Below are positions 9,518-15,576 of a DNA stretch of 20,937 bases, one piece after another. Source of the DNA: JAYRGC01 sp041908065 (GTDB lineage: Bacteria > Pseudomonadota > Alphaproteobacteria > UBA9219); assembly GCA_041908065.1 (NCBI GenBank), contig JAYRGC010000017.1:1-20937 (forward strand), in the 5' to 3' direction. The first letter of the stretch is position 1, and the number at the start of each line of letters is the position of its first letter. The translations under genes and the position numbers were made by a program. Under the pieces are notes generated by a model that worked only from the letters and a program-made list of their open reading frames with translations, was not told the DNA's origin and made no database searches.

Positions 9518-9537
9518 TTGTGCCATTTTTGTGGCAT
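9518..9537. other. Two TTTTTGTGCCAT-like motifs next to the tRNA break
   Basis: TTGTGCCAT (9518-9526) is followed directly by TTTTTGTGGCAT (9526-9537). The same motif recurs at 10548-10559 and 11269-11280, and in inverse orientation at 11350, 11361 and 11398. Repeats of this size near a tRNA junction resemble arm-type integrase or accessory-factor sites; function is inferred. Confidence 0.4.
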
Positions 9538-9574
9538 GCGGAGTAGGTTTTGGTAAAGTGAAGTTCTAAAAGTT

Positions 9575-9649
9575 GGCACCATAGCTCAGCGGTAGAGCAG
9601 GAGAATCATAATCTCTTGGTCGGCGGTTCAAATCCGTCCGGTGCTACCA
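9575..9649 (+). tRNA. tRNA-Met (anticodon CAT), complete, inside the inserted segment
   Basis: It folds as a full cloverleaf of 75 nt including encoded CCA. The acceptor is GGCACCA/CGGTGCT with G-U at 1-72 and an A-C mismatch at the last pair. The D arm is GCTC-AGCGGTA-GAGC, the anticodon arm GGAGA-ATCATAA-TCTCT and the T arm GGCGG-TTCAAAT-CCGTC. Loop ATCATAA places anticodon CAT. The lack of three G-C pairs by the loop argues against initiator tRNA. Elongator Met is most likely, though a lysidine-modified tRNA-Ile cannot be excluded. It differs from the host copy at 11133 in the acceptor and T stem, so it is not a simple duplicate. No clear promoter is seen directly upstream. Confidence 0.85.
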
Positions 9650-9686
9650 ATTTCCAGATTATTTAAAATCAACTTACAAGAAACTA

Positions 9687-10373
9687 TTATGAAACATCGC
9701 GGTTTCTAGATTGTACTTGCAGCCTATTTTGCCGTACTGGTGCGACACCTTCATTTGTTGATTGCATTATCATGTCGAAGTGATCAGCGATCCCCATTCT
9801 ATCACGCGTGAGATCTGCAATGATAACGCGACGCGCTGAACCAGGTTCGGCATCGTCTCCTGCGATAAGCTTAGTTTTGCTGAGATCATCGACATCAAAA
9901 CGAACGGCTTGCGTCGAAACCATAAAAATATCACCTCTATTGATGCCGTATTGCGGCAGAGCAGTAGTCGCAGTACGCACGTCGTAGGAACGGTTCATAT
10001 TGCGTTGGCCGATGAGTGTCCCGCCTTGTAGCTCTATACCAACTTCTTCAAGAGCTTCCCGTGCTGCCGCTTGAACAGCGCTTTCGACGCCACCTTTGAC
10101 CGGATCGATAAATCCGCCCGGCAGCGCTGGCAGGCCTTTACCCGGAGGGTTTTTTCGGTTGATAAGGACAACTTCTTTTCCATCCGTAATAACTGGATCA
10201 ACAGCATGTACCACATGTGCCGTAACAGTTTCGTCATTGCCGAGCGTGATGGGGCCAAGATTGTGAGCAGCCTTGTCGGGTGTTCCGGTAATTCCGAGTT
10301 CTAAAGCGCGTTTTACTACAGTTTCACGCTCATCACCTGTGACCATCCAATTATTATTTGGGGTGTTCGACAT
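9687..10373 (-). CDS. NUDIX hydrolase
   Basis: The 228-aa protein has a NUDIX box in which E-x7-REALEEVGI fits the canonical E-x7-REUXEEXGU part. The spacing to the upstream Gly (PALPGGFIDPVKGG) is about four residues longer than standard. A beta-rich NUDIX fold is expected over about 50-200, with an extended N-terminus. It should hydrolyse a nucleoside diphosphate linked to another moiety; the substrate cannot be assigned. AGGAAAGG lies six bases before the ATG, so the start is well supported. The gene is more AT-rich than the core genes and sits alone between tRNA fragments, pointing to horizontal acquisition. Confidence 0.85.
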   Translation of the reverse strand: MSNTPNNNWMVTGDERETVVKRALELGITGTPDKAAHNLGPITLGNDETVTAHVVHAVDPVITDGKEVVLINRKNPPGKGLPALPGGFIDPVKGGVESAVQAAAREALEEVGIELQGGTLIGQRNMNRSYDVRTATTALPQYGINRGDIFMVSTQAVRFDVDDLSKTKLIAGDDAEPGSARRVIIADLTRDRMGIADHFDMIMQSTNEGVAPVRQNRLQVQSRNRDVS

Positions 10374-10733
10374 ACAAAGCCTTTCCTAAAAATAATTTTA
10401 ACACCGCACTAATATAAACTCTGATTACGAAAGTAAGTAGATAAAAACTATGGTTAAAAATTGGGCTGAAGATTTCCACTGATGACCAGGGGATTCTCAA
10501 TCCCCTGGTCACACGCAACAAACCCGCATAAACATTGATCCAAAAAGTTTTTGTGCCATGCAGGTTTTTTCGGGCTACCCCCCCCCCGTAAGCCTTTGAA
10601 AAATAAAGACTTCAGTTTTCGATTTTTGAGGTGGCATGACTATGAAAAAACGACTTTTTTCGTGTTCAGTTTTTTAAAATTCTTTTTGAGTTTCAAAATC
10701 TTATAGGCTAAAAAATGATGGCGTTAACGAATT
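10374..10733. other. AT-rich non-coding stretch with hairpin, repeat motif and C tract
   Basis: No credible gene was found. It contains the 11-bp hairpin at 10483-10511, a TTTTTGTGCCAT motif at 10548-10559 and a run of ten C at 10578-10587. The NUDIX promoter must lie near its left end. It ends at the tRNA 3'-half fragment. Confidence 0.6.
10483..10511. other. Perfect 11-bp hairpin resembling a tRNA anticodon arm
   Basis: TGACCAGGGGA and TCCCCTGGTCA pair perfectly around the 7-base loop TTCTCAA. The inner part (AGGGGA-7 nt-TCCCCT) closely resembles the anticodon arm of the broken tRNA at 9463-9483. No T-run follows, so it is not an intrinsic terminator. Confidence 0.6.
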
Positions 10734-10788
10734 GAGCAGAGGAATCATAATCCCTTGGTCGGGGGTTCAAATCCCTCCGCTGCTACCA
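10734..10788 (+). pseudogene. tRNA (CAU) 3' half
   Basis: Starting at the 3' strand of the D stem (GAGCAGAGG), it carries the anticodon arm, variable loop, T arm GGGGG-TTCAAAT-CCCTC, acceptor 3' strand CGCTGCT and ACCA. From the anticodon onward it is identical to the intact tRNA at 11133. The acceptor 5' strand and most of the D arm are absent. It overlaps the 5' half at 9440-9484 by about 20 bases of shared sequence, so the two fit as halves of one split gene. Confidence 0.85.
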
Positions 10789-10855
10789 AGTTTTGATGTA
10801 TCAAAGCATTGCGCGGCGCACGCAAGGGCAACTCCTGTGGCAGCTGGTTCAAGGA

Positions 10856-10930
10856 TTAATGGATTATTTGGCAAGCCGAGAGCAGCAAAGCCACCGAAAC
10901 GATCATGGCTGTGATTCTGGTCTTAGTCAT
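10856..10930 (-). pseudogene. Remnant of the lipoprotein gene (signal peptide only)
   Basis: The reverse strand encodes 24 residues beginning MTKTRITAMIVS and ending LLLSACQIIH before TAA. This is the signal peptide and lipobox of the gene at 8688-9164 with substitutions; homology stops right after the lipobox Cys-Gln. It belongs to duplicated copy B and looks like a truncated gene copy. If expressed it could make a tiny lipopeptide. Confidence 0.7.
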
Positions 10931-11175
10931 ATCAGATTGTCCCCCGTGTTGTTGGTTAAAGCCTGCGAACCGAAGATGCCATTCTGAACCTGAAAGATGG
11001 CACAACTATGTCGGCGTGGCAATCGGTTTTAAAAGTCGGAGGCGAAATAAAAACATAGCCGAACGCGCCCGTCGCGCAGCATCGGCCTTGACACCCGCCC
11101 CATCACTCGCATATTTGTCACTCCCACGGTGCGGCAGCGTAGCTCAGTGGTAGAGCAGGGGAATCATAATCCCTT
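10868..11175. repeat. Duplicated block, copy B: lipoprotein 5' remnant, leader and intact tRNA
   Basis: It aligns with copy A (9102-9480) over most of its length, with scattered substitutions. It lacks the extra bases and the repeat insertion seen in A. It keeps the tRNA promoter and the complete tRNA. Confidence 0.85.
11088..11116 (+). promoter_or_regulatory. Sigma-70-type promoter of the intact CAU tRNA
   Basis: Consensus TTGACA (11088-11093), a 17-bp spacer and ATATTT (11111-11116) lie 16 bases upstream of the mature tRNA 5' end at 11133. Confidence 0.7.
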
Positions 11176-11207
11176 GGTCGGGGGTTCAAATCCCTCCGCT
11201 GCTACCA
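11133..11207 (+). tRNA. tRNA-Met (anticodon CAT), complete
   Basis: A 75-nt cloverleaf with encoded CCA. The acceptor is GGCAGCG/CGCTGCT (G-U at 1-72), the D arm GCTC-AGTGGTA-GAGC, the anticodon arm GGGGA-ATCATAA-TCCCT and the T arm GGGGG-TTCAAAT-CCCTC. The G-U first pair and the GGAATCATAATCC anticodon arm fit my recollection of alphaproteobacterial elongator tRNA-Met. Initiator is unlikely, and tRNA-Ile (lysidine) remains possible because the variable loop TTGGTC also occurs there. It has its own promoter and terminator, so this is the likely functional host copy. Confidence 0.92.
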
Positions 11208-11248
11208 ATTCTAAGTATTTGATACAAAAAAACGAAATCGGCATGAAG

Positions 11249-11273
11249 GCGGCTTAAATAGGCCGCTTTTTTT
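11249..11273 (+). terminator. Intrinsic terminator of the tRNA at 11133
   Basis: The GCGGC/GCCGC stem (11249-11253, 11262-11266) has an 8-base loop and is followed by seven T. It begins 41 bases after the tRNA CCA. Confidence 0.85.
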
Positions 11274-11349
11274 GTGCCATGCCCCTTCCCGCATAAAACA
11301 GCCGGAATCCAAACATATCAAAGCATTACAAATCCGCGCCAAAATCTCC

Positions 11350-11410
11350 ATGGCACAGAAATGGCACAAAAAATCGCGCCCTGACCAAGGGATTTTCGTG
11401 GCACAAAACG
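11350..11410. other. Three ATGGCACAAA-type motifs between tRNA and toxin gene
   Basis: ATGGCACAGAA (11350), ATGGCACAAAAAAT (11361) and GTGGCACAAAACG (11398) are inverse copies of the TTTTTGTGCCAT motif seen at 9518-9537, 10548 and 11269. They flank the 3' end of the toxin gene beyond the tRNA, where integrase arm-type sites would be expected in a tRNA-integrated element. Confidence 0.4.
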
Positions 11411-11432
11411 TGAGCAGCTTGCCAATAAGGTT

Positions 11433-12482
11433 CTATTTGGGGGCTATTGAGGCTGGCTTGAGAGCGGAAGGTTTAGCTGTTGCGTTAGCACGGGTTCTGG
11501 CGTTTTCATAGCTGACCAAAAGCCCACCGTCGGTTTTAACAAAATGATGGTTTGGCGTTCTGTATGCCACGACGAGCCCGGAGGGCGGCGATCCAGCACA
11601 GAGCTCTTGAGCCAGCGCAAAATATTCGGCCTCAACAGCATATAGTCTTGCCGTGCGAACATACCATTTGGGTTTCAGGATGCCAGCCGATCTTGTCTCA
11701 ATTCTTTCGAGAAGAACTTTCCACGCATTGTTGTGATCTCCCCTTTCCTCCGGTGACCACAGACGTTGTTGTTCTTTGACAAGAGCATCTCCTGCTCCCC
11801 GATGAATCAAGCGGTCTTCCGAAAAATACAAATCCTTTCCGTCGCGACTGAAAACGCCGACGCGCTCCAGTCGCGCGTTTTCTGCGAGGTAATCGACGTT
11901 TTGTGGGAAGTTTTTGTACACAACATTATGAAATGGGATGGGAACCCATCTTGGAATGACTGGTTCGCCTATGTCCCATTTTTGTATCGCATCTTCGAAG
12001 CGTTTAAAAATACCAAAAACGCTATGCTTGGCGTTCGCTGCAACGACATAAAGATCGATCGCAAAACCGTCTTTCTGAAAATCCTTGATAAGGTCTTCAA
12101 TACGGTTTGCTTGGCGGATCGTAGCTTGATAAACGACATTGTTTTTGGCGTGCCGAGCATCCAGAAGAAGCTGGCTTGTCCAACCCCAACAATCCTTGTT
12201 GATAAGCGCAGACATCTTGAAAGGAGAAGTCGTAAAGACATCTTTTATGTCGGGGTATAATGGTCGAATATCATCAATATCGGCCATGACTGGGGCACCA
12301 AGTGCATTAAGTTCTTTTCTCGCTCTCTGCGCGGCCTTTGTTTTTCCAGCCCCAGGCTGTGCGCCTATCAATATCAATCTGGGCAAGCTGAGCGAAGGTT
12401 TGCCAAAAGCAAAACGCTCAAACACCTCCGCATAGGTGTCCTCTTTTTCCTTGTCGGTGAGATCTTTTTTATCGTGGCCCAT
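11433..12482 (-). CDS. Zeta-toxin family protein (P-loop kinase)
   Basis: The 349-aa protein has a Walker A motif GAQPGAGKTKAA near residue 40, a downstream ADIDDIRPLYP segment matching the zeta-toxin substrate-binding Asp region, and GIFKRFEDAIQKW matching the Arg-bearing lid region. Characterised zeta toxins phosphorylate UDP-N-acetylglucosamine and block peptidoglycan synthesis; the substrate here is unproven. It is longer than the classical 287-aa zeta, with an extra C-terminal domain (about 250-349). Its start overlaps the upstream small gene by 14 bases, the typical antitoxin-toxin arrangement. It is AT-richer than the core genes and lies beside an integrase remnant, so it is probably mobile cargo. 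Confidence 0.8.
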   Translation of the reverse strand: MGHDKKDLTDKEKEDTYAEVFERFAFGKPSLSLPRLILIGAQPGAGKTKAAQRARKELNALGAPVMADIDDIRPLYPDIKDVFTTSPFKMSALINKDCWGWTSQLLLDARHAKNNVVYQATIRQANRIEDLIKDFQKDGFAIDLYVVAANAKHSVFGIFKRFEDAIQKWDIGEPVIPRWVPIPFHNVVYKNFPQNVDYLAENARLERVGVFSRDGKDLYFSEDRLIHRGAGDALVKEQQRLWSPEERGDHNNAWKVLLERIETRSAGILKPKWYVRTARLYAVEAEYFALAQELCAGSPPSGLVVAYRTPNHHFVKTDGGLLVSYENARTRANATAKPSALKPASIAPK

Positions 12483-12810
12483 CCGGTTTCTGGTACCTCT
12501 TAATGTGTTCTTCCCTTGAAATGTTGTTCTCTTTTATTCCACCGTATTTTTTATTGATTTCCAGCGACAGTTTATGTGCCTCAGCAATAGCTTTTTTATC
12601 GCCATCCCAGATAAGCTCGTGCTGCTCTTTCAGGGTGCCCAAAACTTCCCTGTAGTGAGTGGTTATGTCATGTTCTTTGCCAAAAGTTTCTTCAGCGCGC
12701 CTGAGCCAGCGACACATAATAGCCGTCGCTCCAAGATTTGCGTTTTTCGCAAGATCAATGGCGAAATCTTCTTCATCGGCCTGAGCCAAACTTTCTGCTC
12801 TTTTGTCCAT
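12469..12810 (-). CDS. Putative antitoxin paired with the zeta toxin
   Basis: The 113-aa protein is mostly charged and helical: an acidic N-terminus (AESLAQADEEDFAIDLA), a central helix with RWLRRAEETF, and a basic tail. I recognise no DNA-binding domain and no clear match to epsilon or PezA antitoxins. AGGGGA lies six bases before the ATG. It precedes and overlaps the toxin gene by 14 bases, so its role as antitoxin is inferred from position, size and charge. Promoter elements for the pair must lie in the AT-rich 104 bp upstream, but I cannot pick them out. Confidence 0.6.
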   Translation of the reverse strand: MDKRAESLAQADEEDFAIDLAKNANLGATAIMCRWLRRAEETFGKEHDITTHYREVLGTLKEQHELIWDGDKKAIAEAHKLSLEINKKYGGIKENNISREEHIKRYQKPDGPR

Positions 12811-12914
12811 GGCAATCCCCTTTATAAACGAGCAAGGTTACTCAATCGCTAATCTTTACCATATTTTAAGCATTTTTGTCATCGCTGAATGTGTTTTTTG
12901 GATTTTGCCCTTGG

Positions 12915-13108
12915 TTAACCCAGCTGCCTCTCGATGGCGACGGCCAAAGCCTGATCGGCGGCATCGTCTTTCCAGAGGTGGCCATGGTCATTTTGATGGA
13001 TGAATGCCCCATCATGACCTGCAACTGTTTCGGGCTGACGCCTTGCTCAATGGACAAACTGGCGAAGGCATGGCGTAGCTGGTGTGGCGTGAAGGACGGA
13101 TCAGCCTT
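12915..13108 (-). pseudogene. Tyrosine recombinase (phage-type integrase) C-terminal remnant
   Basis: The minus strand encodes FTPHQLRHAFASLSIEQGVS and then VMMGHSSIKMTM, the box II region with the HxLR and GH catalytic motifs. Just after, near 12972-12985, a small deletion removes the expected TYGH block with the nucleophilic Tyr and shifts the frame. The remaining tail is readable in another frame as LWKDDAADQALAVAIERQLG before TAA at 12915. An in-frame stop lies immediately upstream at 13109-13111, and no N-terminal domains follow. It is non-functional and shows that an integrase-bearing element once inserted here. Confidence 0.85.
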
Positions 13109-13158
13109 TTATTTGATGCAGATTGTTGTTGGCCTTCTGTCATAACTCCGTTACCCCT

Positions 13159-13623
13159 TTACCCCAACAGCTTTTTGGCCAAGGCTCCGGCGGCGGCCAT
13201 GTCCATTTGTCCGGCATAGGACTTTTTGATCTCGGCCATGACGCGCCCCATGTCCTTGATGCCCGCCGCTCCGGTGGAGGCTATCGCGGACTTTAATGCC
13301 GCCGTCATTTCCGCCTCGTCCATCTGCTTGGGCAAAAAGCGTTCGATCACGGCGATTTCCGCGCTTTCCTTGTCCACTAAGTCTTGGCGGTTGCCCTTTT
13401 TGTACATTTCGACCGATTCGCGGCGTTGCTTGATCATGCCCTGCAAGGCCGAGGTTATCTCGGCGTCGCCGATGCCTCCCGCGTTTCCCGACGGGCGGGC
13501 GGCGATGTCCAAATCCTTTATCTTGGCCAGAATCATGCGGGTAGTGGTCAAGGCGGCCTCGTCCTTGGCGCGCATCGCGTCTTTCATGGCCTCGGTTATT
13601 TTGGCTCTTAAAATCGGCTCCAT
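13159..13623 (-). CDS. GatB/YqeY domain-containing protein
   Basis: The 154-aa protein is all-helical and matches the YqeY family throughout: LRAKITEAMKDAMRAKDEAAL, LRMI-like TTRMILAKIKD, DKESAEIAVIERFLPKQMDE and a C-terminal GxMKxVM-like block (KDMGRVMAEIKKSYAGQMD). The family resembles the tRNA-binding tail of GatB; its exact role is unsettled. Of the tandem Met codons at 13629 and 13623, the second has AGGAGG at eight bases and is preferred. In alphaproteobacteria it commonly sits near carA, as here. The left boundary of the core genome is just past its stop; the integrase remnant begins about 50 bp further. Confidence 0.9.
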   Translation of the reverse strand: MEPILRAKITEAMKDAMRAKDEAALTTTRMILAKIKDLDIAARPSGNAGGIGDAEITSALQGMIKQRRESVEMYKKGNRQDLVDKESAEIAVIERFLPKQMDEAEMTAALKSAIASTGAAGIKDMGRVMAEIKKSYAGQMDMAAAGALAKKLLG

Positions 13624-13649
13624 CCCCATATCCTCCTACCGGATTTGTT

Positions 13650-13865
13650 TCATTGATCCAATTTGTCGCCGCTGTTCACCTTGTCGGTTTGGCGGTTTTC
13701 CGACACCAGAAAAGCGTAGACCCCGACGATGGCCAGCAAGGCTCCGTCGGTTATCAGGAGCTTTATGAAAGTGTCCGCGCTCCAAACGTCGAACCACATT
13801 TGCGCCAAAAAGGCCAAGACTCCCAGCAAAAACAACAGAAAGCAGAAAATTATGAGCGGCTTCAT
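13650..13865 (-). CDS. Small two-helix membrane protein, function unknown
   Basis: The 71-aa protein has two predicted transmembrane segments: FCFLLFLLGVLAFLAQMW (about 7-24) and LLITDGALLAIVGVYAFLV (about 35-53), then a polar tail. Met 13865 is chosen because GGAGGAG lies about ten bases upstream; an in-frame upstream extension to 13904 is inside the previous gene. It overlaps the YbjQ-like gene as ATGA, so the two are translationally coupled. I do not recognise the family. Confidence 0.75.
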   Translation of the reverse strand: MKPLIIFCFLLFLLGVLAFLAQMWFDVWSADTFIKLLITDGALLAIVGVYAFLVSENRQTDKVNSGDKLDQ

Positions 13866-14197
13866 GGCTTTTGCTCCTCCACGATCACGGCGGTTCCATA
13901 GCAAAGAACCTCGGTCACTCCGCCGATTATGTCCGTCGTGTCGTAACGCAGGGAAATCACAGCATTAGCCCCGTTTTTCTCGGCTTGCTGGCACATCAGT
14001 AGGTAAGCGTCGGTTCGGGCTTTTTCGCAAAGATTGGTGTAAACCGTTATATTTCCGCCGAAAAACGTCTGGATGGCGGCGAAAAACCTCCCCACTATGG
14101 AACGCGAGCGCACCACTATGCCGCGCACCACTCCGACATGGCCGACTATGCGGCAACCGGCTATTTCCAATCCGGTAGTGACCATCGACGGCTTCAT
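13862..14197 (-). CDS. YbjQ/UPF0145 family protein (putative heavy-metal-binding domain)
   Basis: The 111-aa protein matches the YbjQ family: an N-terminal TTGLEIAGCRIVGHVGVVRG strand pair, SIVGRFFAAIQTFFGG, a helix with EKARTDAYLLMCQQAEKNGA, then NAVISLRYDTT and a C-terminal YGTAVIV strand. The family forms pentamers; function is undemonstrated. Met 14197 is preferred over the frame-open start at 14260 because family homology begins there. A G-rich stretch (GGGGGGGGAAAG) precedes it and may act as the ribosome site. It is first in a three-gene unit with the small membrane protein and YqeY, divergent from carA. Confidence 0.82.
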   Translation of the reverse strand: MKPSMVTTGLEIAGCRIVGHVGVVRGIVVRSRSIVGRFFAAIQTFFGGNITVYTNLCEKARTDAYLLMCQQAEKNGANAVISLRYDTTDIIGGVTEVLCYGTAVIVEEQKP

Positions 14198-14230
14198 GGC
14201 TTTCCCCCCCCGTTGCGGCAGGCAGTCTAT

Positions 14231-14256
14231 CTTCTTGCAAATTTCCCCGCAAGAAG
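14231..14256. promoter_or_regulatory. Inverted repeat in the ybjQ-carA divergent intergenic region
   Basis: CTTCTTGC (14231-14238) and GCAAGAAG (14249-14256) form a perfect 8-bp stem with a 10-base loop, centrally placed in the 106-bp gap from which both operons must be transcribed. It could be an operator or an mRNA leader structure. Confidence 0.4.
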
Positions 14257-14303
14257 GCATAAGATGCTCCCGTTTGAGCAGGTATCAAAAAATAGTAGGC
14301 TAT

Positions 14304-15521
14304 ATGACGACAAACGAGCCGTCACGCAAACGGGATAGGTCGCTCCCGTCGAAAATCCCCCACGGGGCTACGGCGGCTTTGATTCTTTCGGACGGAACGG
14401 TGTTTTGGGGAAGCGGCTGCGGAGCCGTGGGCAAGGCCGTGGGCGAGGTTTGTTTCAACACCTCGATGACCGGCTATCAGGAAATACTCACCGACCCCAG
14501 CTACGCCGGACAGATAATCACCTTCACCTTCCCCCACATCGGAAACGTCGGAACCAACGCGAAGGACATCGAGGCCGGCAAGGTCGCGGCGCGGGGCTTG
14601 GTGTTGCGAGAAGACATCACCGCCCCCTCCAACTGGCGTTCCGGCCAGCATCTGGACGCATGGCTGAAGGCCAACGACCTGATCGGCATATCGGGAATAG
14701 ACACTCGCGCCCTTACCATTCGCATCCGCGACGGCGGCGCTCCCAACGGAGTTATATGCCACGCGCCGGACGGAAAGTTCGATTTGCCCGCGCTGTCGGA
14801 AGAGGCGAAACAGTGGCCCGGGCTGGACGGCATGGACTTGGTGCCGGAAGTCACTTGCGCCAAAGCGCGCGAATGGACGGAAGGCGTATGGAGATGGTCG
14901 ACGACGGTCGCTGAGCCTTCCGAAGCGACCGCCCTTCCCCACGTCGTCGCCATAGACTACGGGGCCAAACGCAACATCTTGCGCTGTCTGGTCAACGCCG
15001 GATTTCGCGTCACCGTCGTTCCCGCGACAACCTCGGCAAACGACATATTCGCCCTGAAACCCGACGGAGTTTTCCTGTCCAACGGCCCGGGCGATCCGGC
15101 AGCCACGGGAGTTTACTCGGTTCCGGTAATCCGCGCGATCTTGGACAAAAAGATCCCGCTGTTCGGCATATGCCTAGGCCACCAAATGCTGGCTCTGGCC
15201 TTGGGCGCGCGCACAACCAAGATGCCGCGCGGCCATCGCGGCGCCAACCATCCGGTGCGCGACTTACAGACAGGAAAAGTGGAGATAACCAGCCAAAACC
15301 ATGGTTTCTGCGTGGTGCCGGAATCCCTGCCGCCCGAGGCCGAAGTCACGCACGTCAGCCTTTTCGACGGCAGCAACGAAGGCTTGCGCCTGAAAGACCG
15401 TCCGGCGTTTTCGGTGCAATACCACCCCGAAGCCTCCCCCGGCCCCCACGACAGCCATTACCTGTTCGAGCGGTTCGTGGAGATGGTTGAAGGGAATATA
15501 GCCGCAAGGAAAGCTGCATAA
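14304..15521 (+). CDS. carA: Carbamoyl-phosphate synthase small subunit (glutamine amidotransferase)
   Basis: The 405-aa protein hydrolyses glutamine and channels ammonia to CarB. The N-terminal CPSase domain shows FNTSMTGYQEILTDPSYAGQ. The class I amidotransferase domain (about 210-400) has the nucleophile Cys290 in FGICLGHQ and His374/Glu376 in QYHPEASPG. ATG 14304 is chosen because AGTAGG precedes it by four bases; the frame stays open to 14073, but that stretch is antisense to the YbjQ-like gene. It lies 55 bp upstream of carB in the same operon. Confidence 0.96.
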   Translation: MTTNEPSRKRDRSLPSKIPHGATAALILSDGTVFWGSGCGAVGKAVGEVCFNTSMTGYQEILTDPSYAGQIITFTFPHIGNVGTNAKDIEAGKVAARGLVLREDITAPSNWRSGQHLDAWLKANDLIGISGIDTRALTIRIRDGGAPNGVICHAPDGKFDLPALSEEAKQWPGLDGMDLVPEVTCAKAREWTEGVWRWSTTVAEPSEATALPHVVAIDYGAKRNILRCLVNAGFRVTVVPATTSANDIFALKPDGVFLSNGPGDPAATGVYSVPVIRAILDKKIPLFGICLGHQMLALALGARTTKMPRGHRGANHPVRDLQTGKVEITSQNHGFCVVPESLPPEAEVTHVSLFDGSNEGLRLKDRPAFSVQYHPEASPGPHDSHYLFERFVEMVEGNIAARKAA

Positions 15522-15576
15522 ACGCTGAGAATACATAAAGTGCGGATACATTATAAACTTGCAAAGGTAACGCCCC

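Noticed and set aside
9575..9649. Initiator tRNA-fMet
   Set aside because: The anticodon stem lacks three consecutive G-C pairs beside the loop and the acceptor 1-72 pair is G-U rather than a mismatch.
10483..10511. Intrinsic terminator
   Set aside because: The stem is strong but no T-run follows on either strand.
11272..11511. Plus-strand 79-codon frame
   Set aside because: It spans non-coding repeat motifs and the antisense 3' end of the zeta-toxin gene; no ribosome site or domain.
14073..14303. N-terminal extension of carA
   Set aside because: It is antisense to the YbjQ-like gene, while ATG 14304 has a ribosome site and fits the family length.
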